From NCBI GenBank assembly GCA_009767595.1, contig VSDK01018650.1, positions 316,311-380,310 of the forward strand: a stretch of DNA of 64,000 nt. The letters are read 5' to 3'. Source of the DNA: Symbiodinium kawagutii (lineage: Eukaryota > Sar > Dinophyceae > Suessiales > Symbiodiniaceae). The first letter of the stretch is position 1. Each line of letters starts with the position of its first letter. The position numbers and the translations under genes are program-made. Under the pieces are notes generated by a model. The model saw nothing but the letters and a program-made list of their open reading frames with translations, was not told where the DNA came from and made no database searches. Below, one piece after another: positions 1 to 11,601 of the stretch.

Positions 1-189
1 CAAAAATCATATGACGATTTGAATAGGTGTTGCAAATGAAAAATGGACCATATTCAGTGAACAGGACCAAAATAGACATAGAAAACATCTCTCATTGGAT
101 TTTGATGCAATTCTCGCAGTTGCAACTCCTACATGTTTGGATGAAGCATGAAAGGGTCATCAATAGGAACTGCTAAACACCTTGTTCAG

Positions 190-308
190 TGTGGCATGTT
201 GTGGCGCTTTCTCGGGGAAGCAAAAATAGAGAGCCGCCTGGCACCTCTGAAAGTGTCCGACGAGTACTGGAAACTCAAAGGGTCGCAGAAAGATAGCGTT
301 GGTCTCAG
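190..308 (+). CDS. Internal exon, unknown protein
   Basis: A 119-nt open segment between a pyrimidine-rich acceptor (cttgttcAG) and a CTCAG|GTAGTA donor. It encodes about 40 mostly charged residues beginning CGMLWRFLGEAK. A minus-strand reading of the same bases is also open but looks less protein-like. No family is recognised. The 309-778 stretch that follows shows nothing I can support. Confidence 0.5.
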
Positions 309-778
309 GTAGTAGACAACAACAAAATAGAAAAAGGTACAAAATATTACAAAATCATGCCAAATGGATACACGGTGTTTTGTGATGGTTGTTAATGATT
401 GGATAGCTTGGGCAGCCATAACGATTATTCAAGCAATTGATGACCTGAAACGTCAAAATTTATCTACTCATCTAGCTCAAGATGGCAACGTTGAGTGGTT
501 TCTTAAAAACCTGCCATCCCCTACCACTTGGGACATGGTTGGACAATCTAGACTGTTGAACTTAGGGAAAGGAAGTCCGAAATGATCTCAATGCATGCTG
601 CATGCTGAACGCTTTAGTCTTGTGTTGGATCTTCAGCAAGACGTTGACCAAGCTTCTACAACAACATTTCAAAAAAACTTAAATGACTAACTACATCATA
701 CATGGAACATTTGGGGCAAACTAGTTCATGCATCCCGTGGCTGAGGGGAATCACCCAGGAAACCATCAGCTGAAACAC

Positions 779-890
779 CTGTCAGCACACCGAGCGCCAT
801 GGAACTTGGTGAAGGACCCGGCACAGTAATCACATGCTTCGGGCTCGCTATCCTCGGAAGCCCAGCCACTAATCACAGTCCAACGGCAGG
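779..890 (-). CDS. Internal exon, Cys-rich (possible zinc-binding) segment
   Basis: On the minus strand an acceptor (ttgactCAG) and donor (GACAG|GTGTTTC) bound 112 nt. The peptide contains ACDYCAGSFTKFHGARCAD, a CxxC followed by H and C at finger-like spacing. The metal-binding role is inference. It may belong with the minus-strand exons at 1345-1488, 1980-2046 and the signal-peptide exon at 3375-3512, but the linking phases were not proved. Confidence 0.7.
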
Positions 891-1344
891 CTGAGTCAAG
901 TAGCTGAACATCCTTGCGCTATGATTTCCATCTTGCATCAATATATGCACTTTAGATATATTGAAATATGTAATATATATTGTGCACTTTAGAAATATTT
1001 ACGTCCAAATATGCAAAAACATGGCGCACACAGTCTGGGCATCGCAGCGGTACCAGGCAGGGAAAGACTCTTGAAAAAGCTAGCACACTATAGCATACTC
1101 AGTTGTGAGGGGGACAAGTGTCAATGCATATGGTTGCCATGCATACTAACAATGCAGCCTGTGAATTCCCGATCTTATCGCACGCAACCCTATCTTGCCT
1201 GTGCTATCGGAATGCACGAGGTTGATTACAACTCTATTGGGAAGCTAGCAGAAGTCACAATCCTTCAATATCCTTCATAATATCGCCCAACTGGTTTCTA
1301 TGAACAGCTCACGTGGCTACACATGGTAACACATCGACAAACAC

Positions 1345-1488
1345 CCCTGGCTGCTCCGCCACGCCTCACTGCATCCCAAGAGACGAATGGTCCCAGTTTG
1401 GCCACGGAAAGCACGGTCACGTTCATCTGGCGCTGGTGCTGAGGCTATGGAAAGATTGACACCCCATGTTTGTACCGAGCGCACCTTC
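1345..1488 (-). CDS. Probable internal exon
   Basis: Minus-strand reading from a GGGGAG acceptor to a CCAGGG|GTGTTTG donor. The peptide includes GVNLSIASAPAPDERDRAF. The plus strand is also open but unusually Arg/Lys-rich, so minus is preferred. A family D inverted-repeat element starts 9 bp beyond the acceptor side. Confidence 0.42.
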
Positions 1489-1496
1489 CTCCCCGT

Positions 1497-1567
1497 CCAG
1501 TTACCAATAAAAAAAGTAACCATCCTATACTTGTGGTTCCCTGATTACCTTCTAAAGAGGTAACTGG
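1497..1567. mobile_element. Family D short inverted-repeat element
   Basis: Perfect 9-bp terminal inverted repeats CCAGTTACC and GGTAACTGG enclose about 53 bp of AT-rich sequence. A second copy lies at 2641-2689 with 10-bp ends CTTCCAGTTA and TAACTGGAAG. No coding capacity; looks like a MITE. Confidence 0.6.
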
Positions 1568-1854
1568 AAGGAGAGGGGTTTTCCATGGATGTGACTTCAA
1601 GTTACTTCAACTGAGGCGTTTGAAAATAGTCAATTTCCCAATGGTTGGTGAGAAAGAGTTGCACCACACTATATCATAGAATCTGTAGACAGGGCTTGGT
1701 TCTACAGTACCAGTTGATTCATGGCTGCCGGCAACGATCCTACCGGTACTTACGCCACACATGGTGCAACAAGGGTTGCAGTGGCCTGCTCTAACCCCAA
1801 CGTGCTGTTCGGAAACGGCTGAATTACACCAAACGACACTGACACGAATGATAT

Positions 1855-1956
1855 GATGGTTTCCTAAAATAGTACCCCCCCCAAAATGGTTGGTTTATTT
1901 TTTTCAAATGGTTAATGTTATGGTGATTTAGGGGTCCCCTATTTTGAGAAACACCC
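1855..1956. mobile_element. Family B MITE-like element with ATAT target duplication
   Basis: Terminal repeats GATGGTTTCCTAAAATAG and CTATTTTGAGAAACACCC, with ATAT directly outside both ends (1851-1854 and 1957-1960). Other family B copies lie at 19.9, 21.7, 28.6, 43.2, 46.35 and 54.6 kb. Non-coding. Confidence 0.75.
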
Positions 1957-1979
1957 ATATCTTACTTTCAATCGTCTAC

Positions 1980-2046
1980 CATCGCGTAACACGCACCCAT
2001 GACCTCTAAGCTGTCCATTCGCTGGGTGAATTTTGAGCGGAAACTA
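1980..2046 (-). CDS. Probable internal exon
   Basis: 67 nt between a ctcctcAG acceptor and a GATG|GTAGACG donor, encoding SFRSKFTQRMDSLEVMGACY and two or three further residues. The family B element lies just downstream in the same intron. No family recognised. Confidence 0.45.
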
Positions 2047-2640
2047 CTGAGGAGAGCAACTAGCCAAATCCCACCCTGCCCTTGGTGATGGCCACAACAT
2101 GGCCTGGAGGAAGGGGGTTTGACATGTTTGGACAAGCCGTTCAAGTCAATCTGAGATCTCAAGATGTTCAATTTTGGGAACGGCCAAACCATATTTCAGG
2201 TGAACTGAAACCAAGGGAGCACATCCCAGTCCTATCGCGACAACAAACATCAAGAAAACAAGCCCGCAGATTCTCAACAAGGACAAGGGGAGCCCAAGTG
2301 TGTACATGTCACCACCGTTGGACCATGGGTTTGCCTTCTTTTCACTTAAATCAATTTGTGTTTTTCTCACTGCTGGCCATAATTTTGATGGTTTTCCAGA
2401 TTTTTCATTTTTACAGCTGGCTTCAATTGATGATTTCGAAGGGTCCCCATCTATACCCATTTGCTGATTTCACTTCTGTTCCGCGTCCCATCCCGCTGAT
2501 TTGCCTGAGGATCGCTATGTCCGCTCCGTTTCAATGACCTTGATGCCACGTCGTGACAGGAGCTGTCTGAGGGATTAGAGCAACTAGCACAACCATCAGT
2601 GGGAAACAAAGAATAACTTTGGTCAATTGTTTTCCGCACC

Positions 2641-2689
2641 CTTCCAGTTACCACTGCAGTAGGTAACCAGCTTGTAGAATAACTGGAAG
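2641..2689. mobile_element. Family D inverted-repeat element, second copy
   Basis: A 49-bp element with perfect 10-bp ends CTTCCAGTTA and TAACTGGAAG. The surrounding 2050-3250 stretch has only weak coding signs on either strand. Confidence 0.55.
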
Positions 2690-3256
2690 CATGGGGTTTG
2701 TTAGCACAACCCAAACGAAGAACTCAGAAACCACAACGGTGAACAAGAAGCAGCAACGGAGATATCAGGATTCACAGTACCAAATCAACAAGAAACGCCG
2801 ACGCATGCGCCAACATCCAGCATTCACCAACGACAGGGATATTCACTGGATGCTCCGGCCTGGTCATTGATGTTTGCTGGGTACGGTAGTGTGGTAGTAG
2901 CTGGGGGGTTGGCAAAATCTTCAATGAAGCATGAGGATCCAAAGATCAATGATGGCACCTGCCGAAAGAAATGGGTTGCAGTTTGGAGCAATCAAAAACA
3001 TGCATGTTTTCAATTTTTGTTAGTGACTGTCAATGATTTGAACTTTGAAGCAATGATACTTTTGAAGGCTTTGGAGTAGCATTCGGCATACCCACTGATA
3101 CAAGATCTATTTGGATTTGGGGAGCGCATGGTCTCCATTCACGATTTCACTCTACTTGATCAGTCAGTACAGTAGTGACGATCAACGATTTCACTCTGAT
3201 TCCACGGTTTCACCTATCAACGATCCGTTTCACTCTGTTTCACAGTGTCTCAAGGG

Positions 3257-3374
3257 ATATAGCCGTGGGTCAGTTCACCCTTAGTCCCCCTGGTTCCCTT
3301 CTCATTAACCATTGTTTTCCTATGTTTTCCCCATTATTGTTGCCTACTTATCCCCTATGAAATTGGTTGGTTAC
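3257..3374. mobile_element. Diverged family A element forming the start of an intron
   Basis: Contains the family A core (CGTGGGTCA end, the CCCTGGTTCCC block, AACCATTGTTTTCC, then TTGGTTGGTTAC). On the minus strand it begins exactly at the GTAACCAACC donor of the exon at 3375-3512. Its far end has lost the usual TGACCCATAGCC, so it is a decayed or chimeric copy. Confidence 0.55.
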
Positions 3375-3512
3375 CTGCGGCTGACCCGGTCGCTCGCCAT
3401 CTTCCCATGGCACGTGGCGCCCAGGCCCAGCGAGCCGCTGCGAAGCGCCAAGGCACTGCACGGCGGAGAACGCCACAAACAGCACGACCAGGCGAAGGTC
3501 CAGGACGGCCAT
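3375..3512 (-). CDS. First exon encoding an N-terminal signal peptide
   Basis: ATG at 3512 opens a 46-codon, phase-0 exon ending CCGCAG|GTAACC. The first residues, MAVLDLRLVVLFVAFSAVQC, form a short charged start, a hydrophobic core and a polar, cleavable-looking end, so the product probably enters the ER. An in-frame ATG lies 11 codons upstream, but this start gives the classic signal-peptide length. Third codon positions are strongly G/C. The rest of the gene must lie at lower coordinates. Confidence 0.75.
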
Positions 3513-3873
3513 GGCCTCTAGCGCTGGGGAGGAGTGCAGCGACATGAGCTGATGGCGAGAAGCCTGGGGAACTGTGGATGTCGTGTGGTGCAAAAAGGTC
3601 TATATATGTCTTTGAAAATGTTTGTGGTGCTGATTTTTTCGGGGTATAGCGGTATAGCCGATCGCTAATCCTGGGGAACGATGTCATGTGCGGAATGTGA
3701 AAAACTAAAATGACTCCACTATGAAAACATGTGTAATGGGTGATCCATAGCAATCAGAAATCAGGCATATGGCGGGGTGATCCGTCAGCAATAAAAACTG
3801 ATCTATGGCCAATTACATATGATCCATTCTGCCTGATCCACGGCAAATATATCTGAGCATATCTGAGCCACAC

Positions 3874-3978
3874 CCACATATCCATGTGGAAAACAGCAAC
3901 TTGGGGACTAGTGCGCCATAGCACCCGGCCACACAAGTTGAGGGGCTCACCAGGTGGAACTGGGGAGCCAGTTTTCAT
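3874..3978 (-). CDS. Candidate first or internal exon
   Basis: 35 codons on the minus strand from ATG at 3978 (MKTGSPVPPGEPLNLCGRVL at the start) to a GTGG|GTGTGG donor. Open and protein-like, but there is no independent support. From here to 6.4 kb I see no convincing exon. Confidence 0.38.
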
Positions 3979-4539
3979 ACACAATTTTTCCTTAAACGAG
4001 TTCATTGACCCTGGTTAACCCTGGTGAATTATCAAAGTTGACTTTGGTTAATCACCATCATACCAAGAGGGCTTTTCCGGGCAATTATCTCGGGCGAAAA
4101 AGTCAGTGGACCTACTATTGCTTATCACCGCTACTGAAAACATGTTTGACAAGAATAACATACTCTTTTAGACTATATGAAAAATATATGGGTATCTATG
4201 AATAGTGGGTCAAAATATGTAAACATTGAATATGGCTTTGCCGCTGCCACATCAGAATATCGTATCCTCCTCGGTTAATCGTTGTCTCGCAGTGAAAAGG
4301 CCATCAGGCCATCTTTCAACGTCTCAACTTTCGACCGTATTCCAAATGTTTGGAAAAATAAATTGGCACCTGCCATATATAATTTGGCCGCACGTGCAAA
4401 AAAATCATAACAGTCAAGCGATAGGGAGGCAAAGTCACTACTACCGGTGCGGTCAAGTAGCATCACCCGGAGAGAAGTAGCCCCGCAAATTGCATGCTTT
4501 GTTTGATGCACAAATGGTGTAGTGAACCCGCATGGCTCT

Positions 4540-4665
4540 GAGATGCTCTGAGTCTATTAATCAACCACTGATCAGGGATATTCATCAGAAATAATAAGGA
4601 AACCAATCGTTAATGATAGGGGAAGCAGGGGTACTTGTATTGACCCACTGCCACATCAAAGCAAA
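4540..4665 (-). mobile_element. Decayed family A element (reverse orientation)
   Basis: Recognisable blocks on the plus strand: ATTAATCAACCA, GGAAACCAATCGTTAATGAT, GGAAGCAGGGGTAC and TTGACCCACTGCCA. The left end is degraded. Confidence 0.5.
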
Positions 4666-5739
4666 CGAGTACAAAACCATGCGCACCCAGAGTGATAGGA
4701 CTTCTGCAACGTTGTAAGACCTTACCTCCCTGCTATAGTAGGTATGTTGAGCGTTGCCTCAAGTTCCCCCAAGAGAGGCAACATTTAACGTTGCTCATGA
4801 ATGCGCAATCTTATCTCCACAAAACTCCAGCACTTGAAGAATCACCAACGTTTGTATCGTACTGTCCATGCGTGGTGTAAACCTCAATTATCCTCAATGG
4901 ATTTCTGGTTTCCCTGGCCAAAAGTTTCGCTTTTGAGAAGTTTAGGGGTACTGCCCTCGACAGTCCCATATGGCCGGCATATATGCTTGTTGATCTCTCT
5001 CTCTCTCTCTCTCCATCGCTGTAGTTGGTGATGCAGCATCACTGATGCTATTTTGTTGTTGATTGATCGAAACCATTCAGTTAGTTGGGTGATCGTCCGT
5101 TTCTTGCCCATAAAATAAGCACAAAAATAAAAACAAAAAAACGTCATTTCTATGGTTCCTTATTTGCGGCACAGCCCAACTGCAACTGTTGGTGTCCAGG
5201 AGCAAGGTGCTGAGAGCCACCAGTTCTCGCGGAAGCGCGGGAACACCGTGCCGCTACGTTGCTGCGGGCTTGCAAGCAGCAGGGCTGATCATCGCAACAG
5301 GGCCTCCAGTGTGTTAGGTTACTTTGGCTAGCTAACTAGTTGCATAAGGAGTTGTAATTAGTTGTAACTCTGGCCCTTTCAATGACAATGTAAACACATA
5401 TTGCATCAAAGAAAATTACGACCAAACATGCAACATAACATATGTCTAGTATATTTAGGAGCATGGGACATTTTCCAGCAAACACTTCGTGGACTTGAAC
5501 TCAGTTGAAAGTCATGATAACTAACTCGCAACGGCTATAACACAAACCGGGAACAAGTCAAACGTCACCATTACCAACAGTTGAACACCATGCAGAACTG
5601 TAGAACAGGAACATAGGCTAGTCTGGTTGGTAATTAGTTGCCCCATGTGCGAACGTCGAAGCCATCATCTCCACAGTATAAAAATGTTTGACCACCAACC
5701 AGCCAACAATCATTCATGATCCTACCATTTGGCTAGGGT

Positions 5740-5925
5740 ACCCCTGCTAGCTAGTAGTAGGTTTAATCGGGCAGCACCCTAGCTCATCCCCTTAACTGCA
5801 GGGTGGAGTACAGTAACTGCCCACCTGTCCGCCTAGTGTTGCAACCTGGGAATTGAACCCAAGGTCCAGCGATCGAGGGACAACGCCATAGCCACTAGAC
5901 CTTACCAGCCCTCTCCCGCTAGCTC
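5740..5925 (-). ncRNA. tRNA-derived SINE or pseudo-tRNA with Pol III promoter boxes
   Basis: On the minus strand (5911 downward) lies GGTCTAGTGGCTATGG, close to the D-arm/A-box of tRNA-Glu, then about 35 nt later TTGGGTTCAATTCCCAGG, a T-arm with a B-box GGTTCAATTCC. The acceptor stem does not pair and the anticodon stem is poor, so this is not a working tRNA. It looks like the head of a SINE, with a possible tail running to about 5740. Confidence 0.55.
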
Positions 5926-6420
5926 CAACCGGCTCCCGCTTTAAAAGCCTGTCAAAGGGCTATATGGGCACCACCGGCCAGCCTCATTAAGCACGAGACC
6001 CAAAACCAACTTGTTAGTCACTCACCCCCTAGAGCTCACCTCAAAAGTAGACCCATCTTGCAAAACTGCACCCCCGAGGCCAGAAATGGCTGTCCTATCC
6101 CTTCAGCCTTGGCATATTTTTTGCCGAGGCGTCCACCGGCTTGCCCTCCACAGGCAATATTAGGTCAAAGCTTCGAAATGGTGAATTTTGTCAACCGTCA
6201 AAAACCATCCGCAACTTGATATTGCTTGGATATGTCATAAGTAACCATCATGGACCATCATGGGTAATCATGGCATTAACAGCTGGTTATGTACCATCAG
6301 TAACTGACCATGATCAAGCAGAGTAATTAAACTCCATCATACTCGGCCACACCAACTGCGACCCAACCCAAGTGAGACTGTTCAAAACTGTGGTCTCTGG
6401 ATCATTGCATCTAGGGTCCA
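5926..6420. other. Spacer without supported gene
   Basis: Mixed-composition sequence with scattered AACCATCATGG-like words at 6240-6310. I see no convincing exon here. Confidence 0.4.
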
Positions 6421-6421
6421 T

Positions 6422-6575
6422 CCACTTGACCACAGGCAAGTTTCCGTCAAGCATTCACTTTTCTCTGTCTCTTCTACGAGTGCAAGGCCAACGCCGCAGT
6501 AGGAGAGCAAAATTGAATCCCAGCTGGCCTCCCCCACGCTCACATAGGGAGCGCCGAGCGTCCGAAAACCCAGCA
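6422..6575 (-). CDS. Probable internal exon
   Basis: Minus-strand frame containing VSVGEASWDSILLSYCGVG followed by an acidic stretch (LVEETEKSECLTE). Edges are not fixed. The plus-strand alternative is Arg/Pro-rich and less likely. Confidence 0.45.
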
Positions 6576-6660
6576 AAACCAATGAAAGTAGGACTCTGAA
6601 GAATTTAGGGCGAGTTTTGCCAGTCTCACATCCAGTGAATCCGGTGGCCTACAGCTTTAG

Positions 6661-6828
6661 AGTCTACGAGTGAAGGGATCTGTCCCAGCTGCCTACCACA
6701 ACTGCTCACGGTTGGACGCGGCAAGGAGGCTGGGATACGCTTGGAGCTGCGCAGCCCCAAGAAACACCGACGATCAAAGCCAGTCAAACAACTGCCTTCG
6801 ATGAGCCGCGAGAGAAATCTACCTCCTG
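6661..6828 (+). CDS. Internal exon with a CPSC motif
   Basis: Acceptor acagctttAG and donor CCTG|GTAATC bound 168 nt. The peptide carries EGICPSCLPQLL, then a basic tail (ELRSPKKHRRSKPVK). CxxC plus a basic stretch suggests a nucleic-acid- or metal-binding segment, but this is only inference. It lies upstream of, and on the same strand as, the gene at 8152-9882. Confidence 0.5.
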
Positions 6829-7154
6829 GTAATCTAAGGCAGCTGGCTGGCATTTTGTTTTACCATTTGTTTTCTTGCTGCGAAAAAAACATGGAAATTG
6901 CAATTTTCCAGCCAGATATATGTTTGATTGCCCGGAGGGTTTCCACGCTTTTTTATTTTGCGGACAACTCTTTCGCCTTCAGGCAGTGCTGGTTGGGCAT
7001 GGAGCTGACGACATCTGACAAGTAGCTAAGTAGCCATTCATAAACCAGGCAAGCTCATAATGCCAATCCCCGATGAATTCCAAAATAACCACCAGCCTAC
7101 CCGCGAGCGTTCTTGGCGTCAAAGCTCATAAGAGTCATCAGGTGAGCTCAGCAA

Positions 7155-7192
7155 GAACAACAACAGCAACAACAACAACAAAAACAACAACA
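7155..7192. repeat. CAA-rich simple repeat
   Basis: Imperfect (CAA)n run. The following open plus-strand frame (about 7196-7360, FPAWLIPDSDDSAARQ) might be an exon, but it has no clear splice support. Confidence 0.5.
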
Positions 7193-8151
7193 ACTGTGTT
7201 CCCAGCATGGCTGATCCCAGACTCTGATGACAGTGCTGCGCGACAGCCGGTGCAGCTGCGTATGTTAAAAACATGGCAAGGTCCAAAGGCAAACTCCTTT
7301 GGAATAGCGAACACTTTGGGCTGCGATATGGTCTTACTGAAAGAGATCCACCAGCCCTAGCCAGTGGGTCCCGCAGCCACCCTTTCTGAAATCACTGAAC
7401 TACAGGAGGTGAGTCGAGAAATGCTCGAGAACATGAGAACCCAATTCTCACTTTCTACGGCCAGCGGCTGCTCAATTTCTGGCCATGCAAGGTGAGGTGC
7501 AACAATGCAAGGGGAGTCAATAACAATGGAACATCCACCATTTGTCGCTGATTTCCTAGGGTTTCCCTAGAAAAATGGTGATTTTCCGTTGCTATGTGGT
7601 AAGCTGCCTTTGAACCAAAAGATAAGTATATCACAAGCTGATTCATGCTTTCAAACCATTGGAGTGACTCAACTACGGCCATTGCAACTTCTGTTGTTGC
7701 TTTGTGTACCCGGATATTTATGGGCATTGATGACTTTCGACCCTTGGTATTTATACCAACCACTACGATTCTTCCACTGATTTCGATATAGTAACCATCG
7801 TTAACCACCACCAATCATGCACTAACCACTTGAGAAAACAAACAATTCTTACAAGGAGTTGCTAATCATGAATGTCTCTACTCATGCTGCTCGAACTCAT
7901 ATTGCTACGTGCTGCTCCCGCAGTGCCAATGTTGACGTCGTTGGTATGTTTTCGGTCCTAGTGTGGGCCCACAAGCGGGCATACATCAATGTGTTCCCTT
8001 TTCAGCTCCTGAAACTTTCATTTCACACGAACAGTTCTCCTTGGCCCATCCACCAACAACTATTCTGGACAAAAAACTGTGAGCCATTTGCTTATCATTG
8101 ATGTAAATATCATCATACTTCTAGCAGCTGCAACCGTTGCAAGCACCCCAG

Positions 8152-9882
8152 AGGCATCCGCAACCAAGCAGCCGTCGCATCACAGGGAAATGCTGTGGGT
8201 CTGGCAACGCATCACGTCTCTCTTGGGACTGCGTTTCAAGAGCTTGCATGGCTGTGCTGCTTGGAGACGGTCAGGGCAGTCCGGAAGCTCCTGGACAGGA
8301 ACTGTGGCGGAATGCTGCGGCAAAGCCATCCCAAAAAGTTTGGTCAATTTGTTCTATCATCTCCAGGTACGGCAGGCATGATGAAAACCACCAACGGGGT
8401 TCCGGCAGCAGCTGGGTCACCCTGGCTGAGCACAGGCTGAGCAACACGCAAGTGCTGTGAGGTCTACTGATCTCGTTCGCAGGTGTCCTGCGCCCCCATC
8501 CCCTGTCCTCACTGGGTTGGAAGATGGTCCTAAGCACTTGGAAATAGCCGCGCCCACAGCAGGGGCGCCGCAGTGCTTCAAAACCAGTTGCGCATGGTTG
8601 CAAACATCATAGGGAATGAAGGTGATCCGCTCCAAGGCGCAACCCTTCAACAATAATTAAGAGGCTTGGTAATCACCATTAACCATTAACCATTGATAAG
8701 GACTTACTAGCCATCTATCGTTTTTTGTTCAAGACGTCAAACATTACCGCCAACATCTATCAACAGCGAATCTCGTATGGGCTTGATAACCATCTATTTC
8801 TGCCATCCCTACGCATAAAGAAAAGGAGCTGGACTTCGTACTTGAATCGTCTGCATGATGTTTCACACCTGGTACCAATTGTGATCCCGAAACCTGACAG
8901 CTTTTCGCTATGATCCAATGACAAGCCACGCCAACAGTCCCAACAAACGAGTTTCAACAACTTGCCCTCTTCAACTTGCAGGGCTTGGGAACTCCAACCC
9001 GCTGCATCCCTGGTGGATACTCTTGAGAAAGACTTCGGCACATCAATTTTGGTACGCTCAAGTTGCTAACATGAGGAGCTTAGCACATGGTAAGAACATG
9101 CCAAGCTTAGGAGAAAAACCCTGAATTTCGGAGATGATCCGTTGGTGGGCCAACCACTAACCGAGGAGCGGCAGCGAAGGCAGCACCCCATGCCATGAAT
9201 TTTGATTGCCGATGCTGACGCCGGCTGGGGTGATTGAAATGGTCTCACCAATGGGTCTTGCCACCACAAAACAAAAACACAGAGAGGTGGGGTTATGTCT
9301 TGCAAGGCATACATGAATGCATTGATGCACAAAATTGTCCGGTGGCAGGAGCCCCTAAAAATCAACAAACTTAAAACCACTGTGGAACTTCAACCTGCTT
9401 TCCTAAAACAATTGACTCTCTCATGGCTTTTGTTTGGAGAAACCCGGGAAAGATGTGCCATGGTTTGAAATGATTGTAAGAAAACCCATCTCCAAAAGGC
9501 TGATGTAACCCCGTAGCTGATTTGTGGTCTCGTGTTCTTAGGCAGCTGGGCCCGCTGGTTGGTACCCAGCAATGGTCACTTTAATATTTGGGGATGCTAT
9601 CGGGGTACAACTAGCTTTGGGGGCACATCATTTCATGGATGCACCCATGTGTAGCGACGGGTACATGAATGACAACATGCTATAAACTGCTGATTACGTT
9701 TAATAAGATAAAACGGAATTCCGATGGTAATGCCTTGCAGGGTGTCCCACGATGTCCCTCACAATGCCACCACAATTGGTCTCAATGCTGAAGTCTTGGT
9801 AGAATGGCAAGTGATTGACCGGCAAGGAGAATGTGCATACATGGATAATGTAGAGCTAAACCATCAAACCAACACACGGTGA
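8152..9882 (+). CDS. Multi-exon gene, unknown protein
   Basis: Proposed exons: 8152-8366, 8483-8596, 8982-9051, 9440-9475, 9542-9574, and 9741-9882 ending in TGA. Splice sites fit well (CCCCAG, CCAG|GTACGG, tcgttcgcAG, CATG|GTTGCA, tcaacttgcAG, TTTG|GTACGC, tttggAG, ATT|GTAAGA, gttcttAG, ATG|GTCACT, ccttgcAG). Exons 2-3 share one frame through a split Trp codon, and exons 3-5 are all phase 0, including 12- and 11-codon micro-exons. The joins 1-2 and 5-6 do not fit in phase, so another exon is missing or an edge is off. Exon 1 looks helical (LATHHVSLGTAFQELAWLCC). No domain is recognised. Confidence 0.72.
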
Positions 9883-10795
9883 CACACGCCTGCCCCTTCC
9901 AGGGCAAGGCTCATGAGGTCTACTCGCAGCTCGAATTCCATCTGCTTGCGTCGGGTGTCGGCGAGCCTTTCGAGCTTGTCCTCAGTCGAGCCATTAATGC
10001 CCCACTCAGCCATAGCTAACCATTGCCAAGCTCTGTAGTCAGAGTGTAGCCATCAAAGTCATACATAAGTCATACTAAACGTGGGTCAGGGCGGAATGTT
10101 CTGCCAGTTCATGTGTGATTTATAAGAATAAGCCATATGATATAAAGGTTCCCGGCTGAGGAATGACCATCCATATAGATCCATATAGTTTCGGGGAACC
10201 AAAGGAATCAGGGTAGCTATTCTGTCCCGGTTCGTGGAGCTCCCCCTAACCCCCAAGATTTGCCAACAAAAAATTGGAAGCCATGACCGAGCTAAATTAA
10301 CAAGTTCACCTAATGACCTATTGGACCACCTATTGGCTTCATATCAAGGCCATCTAGGACCTCCCTTGCTACAGTGATCTCGGGTCACTGCTAGGCCACG
10401 ACAACCAAGGCACTGGGGTCTCTTCCACATGCTGCAGGAAGCTTTGGAAGTCCTTGGCGAAGGCTTGTCCCGATTTCGAAGGGCCGTACCTCAAGCGCGG
10501 GCCGTCATGACAGAACCAGTGAACCAAGGGATGAACATTCCAATGGCTCGACCAGTTAGGTCATTTTTGGGATGTTCACTTGAGGATTTCAACCACGCAA
10601 AGAATGGGATCGAAGGGATGGGTGTTCGAATCTTGTGTGACTGCTTGGCAAGGAAGCAACCGTGTTTGTGTCAAACTTTCATGACTTTAGAAAAATACTC
10701 TCACATTGCGTCAACGCGCGGTCAGTTTGGACCATCTTTGCGTTCTCCATCTGAATTTTTGCGGGGAGTCGCTCCGCCTCATGGAACGTCGAGTT
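9864..10795 (-). CDS. Multi-exon gene converging on the 8152-9882 gene
   Basis: Proposed exons on the minus strand: 10795-10699 (NSTFHEAERLPAKIQMENAK), 10546-10406 (HPLVHWFCHDGPRLRYGPSK, then FAKDFQSFLQHVEE) and 10013-9864 (STEDKLERLADTRRKQMEFE, stop TGA). Donors are GAGA|GTATTT and CTTG|GTTGTC. The phases between exons do not yet fit, so boundaries are provisional. The last codons overlap the end of the plus-strand gene by about 19 bp, a tail-to-tail arrangement. Confidence 0.6.
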
Positions 10796-11257
10796 CTGTG
10801 CATGAATGTTTTTGAAGACTCATGAAAGCTAAAAATGATGAGAATGATTAAGAACCAAAAGTGATGACTAAAACATGGCTAATGTTGCTTGCTGACACTG
10901 TTTACAAACAGGATTGTCTCTTTCTCAATTTCGGTGATGCTTGATTCTCCGCATACTTGCTGCTGCCATCATGGGCAAGAACACCCTATATGAAACCGCT
11001 TAGATCCACTTATAGTAGATTTCGTTTGGTTCCATACGAGCCAGCAATCAAGCAGGTCTCATATTTCTTTATATGTTTCAGGAATCCTGGCACCACCGGC
11101 ACTCTTCAGGCCAATTGGTGGCGACATGACGTCACGAACGGCAAAGACCGACGACGACATTGCATTCCCCCTGGGCTTACCACACACGCCGCACACAAAC
11201 ATGGATGTGAATGAAATGTATCAAAAATACTCACAGAATGGAACCCAGTAACACTAG

Positions 11258-11494
11258 ATGGAACGAAATCCAACGCAGCACGGAAGGTGGAAACCTTCAA
11301 AGGAAAGAGGCATGGGACACAAAACCAAAACACGGGAGCGAGTTTTCTACGGGGCGCCAGGCCAAGCAATGGATTCAGCAACAGGGAAATTGAGGAAGGA
11401 GATTCGAGCTCAAAGCGTTGAGGACCGGATTAAAAGATCCTGGCATGATACATGGTCAGGGAAGCACACCGGCAGCTCGACGAAATCCACATAG
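11258..11494 (+). CDS. Candidate exon, basic helical protein
   Basis: Open frame with GKLRKEIRAQSVEDRIKRSW, plausibly an amphipathic helix. A second plus frame is also open across the first half. No firm splice sites. Confidence 0.33.
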   Translation: MERNPTQHGRWKPSKERGMGHKTKTRERVFYGAPGQAMDSATGKLRKEIRAQSVEDRIKRSWHDTWSGKHTGSSTKST

Positions 11495-11601
11495 TTTGGT
11501 ATGGCTGGAAGGGATTCTTTCCTGAGACACAGGTGGGTTTTGTGATGTTTTGCGTGAACTGGCTACAGGTGCTGAGGGCTTAGCTGGTGGGCGGAAAATG
11601 C

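Noticed and set aside
5830..5905. A functional tRNA-Glu gene
   Set aside because: The acceptor stem does not pair and the anticodon arm is irregular, although the A- and B-boxes are present.
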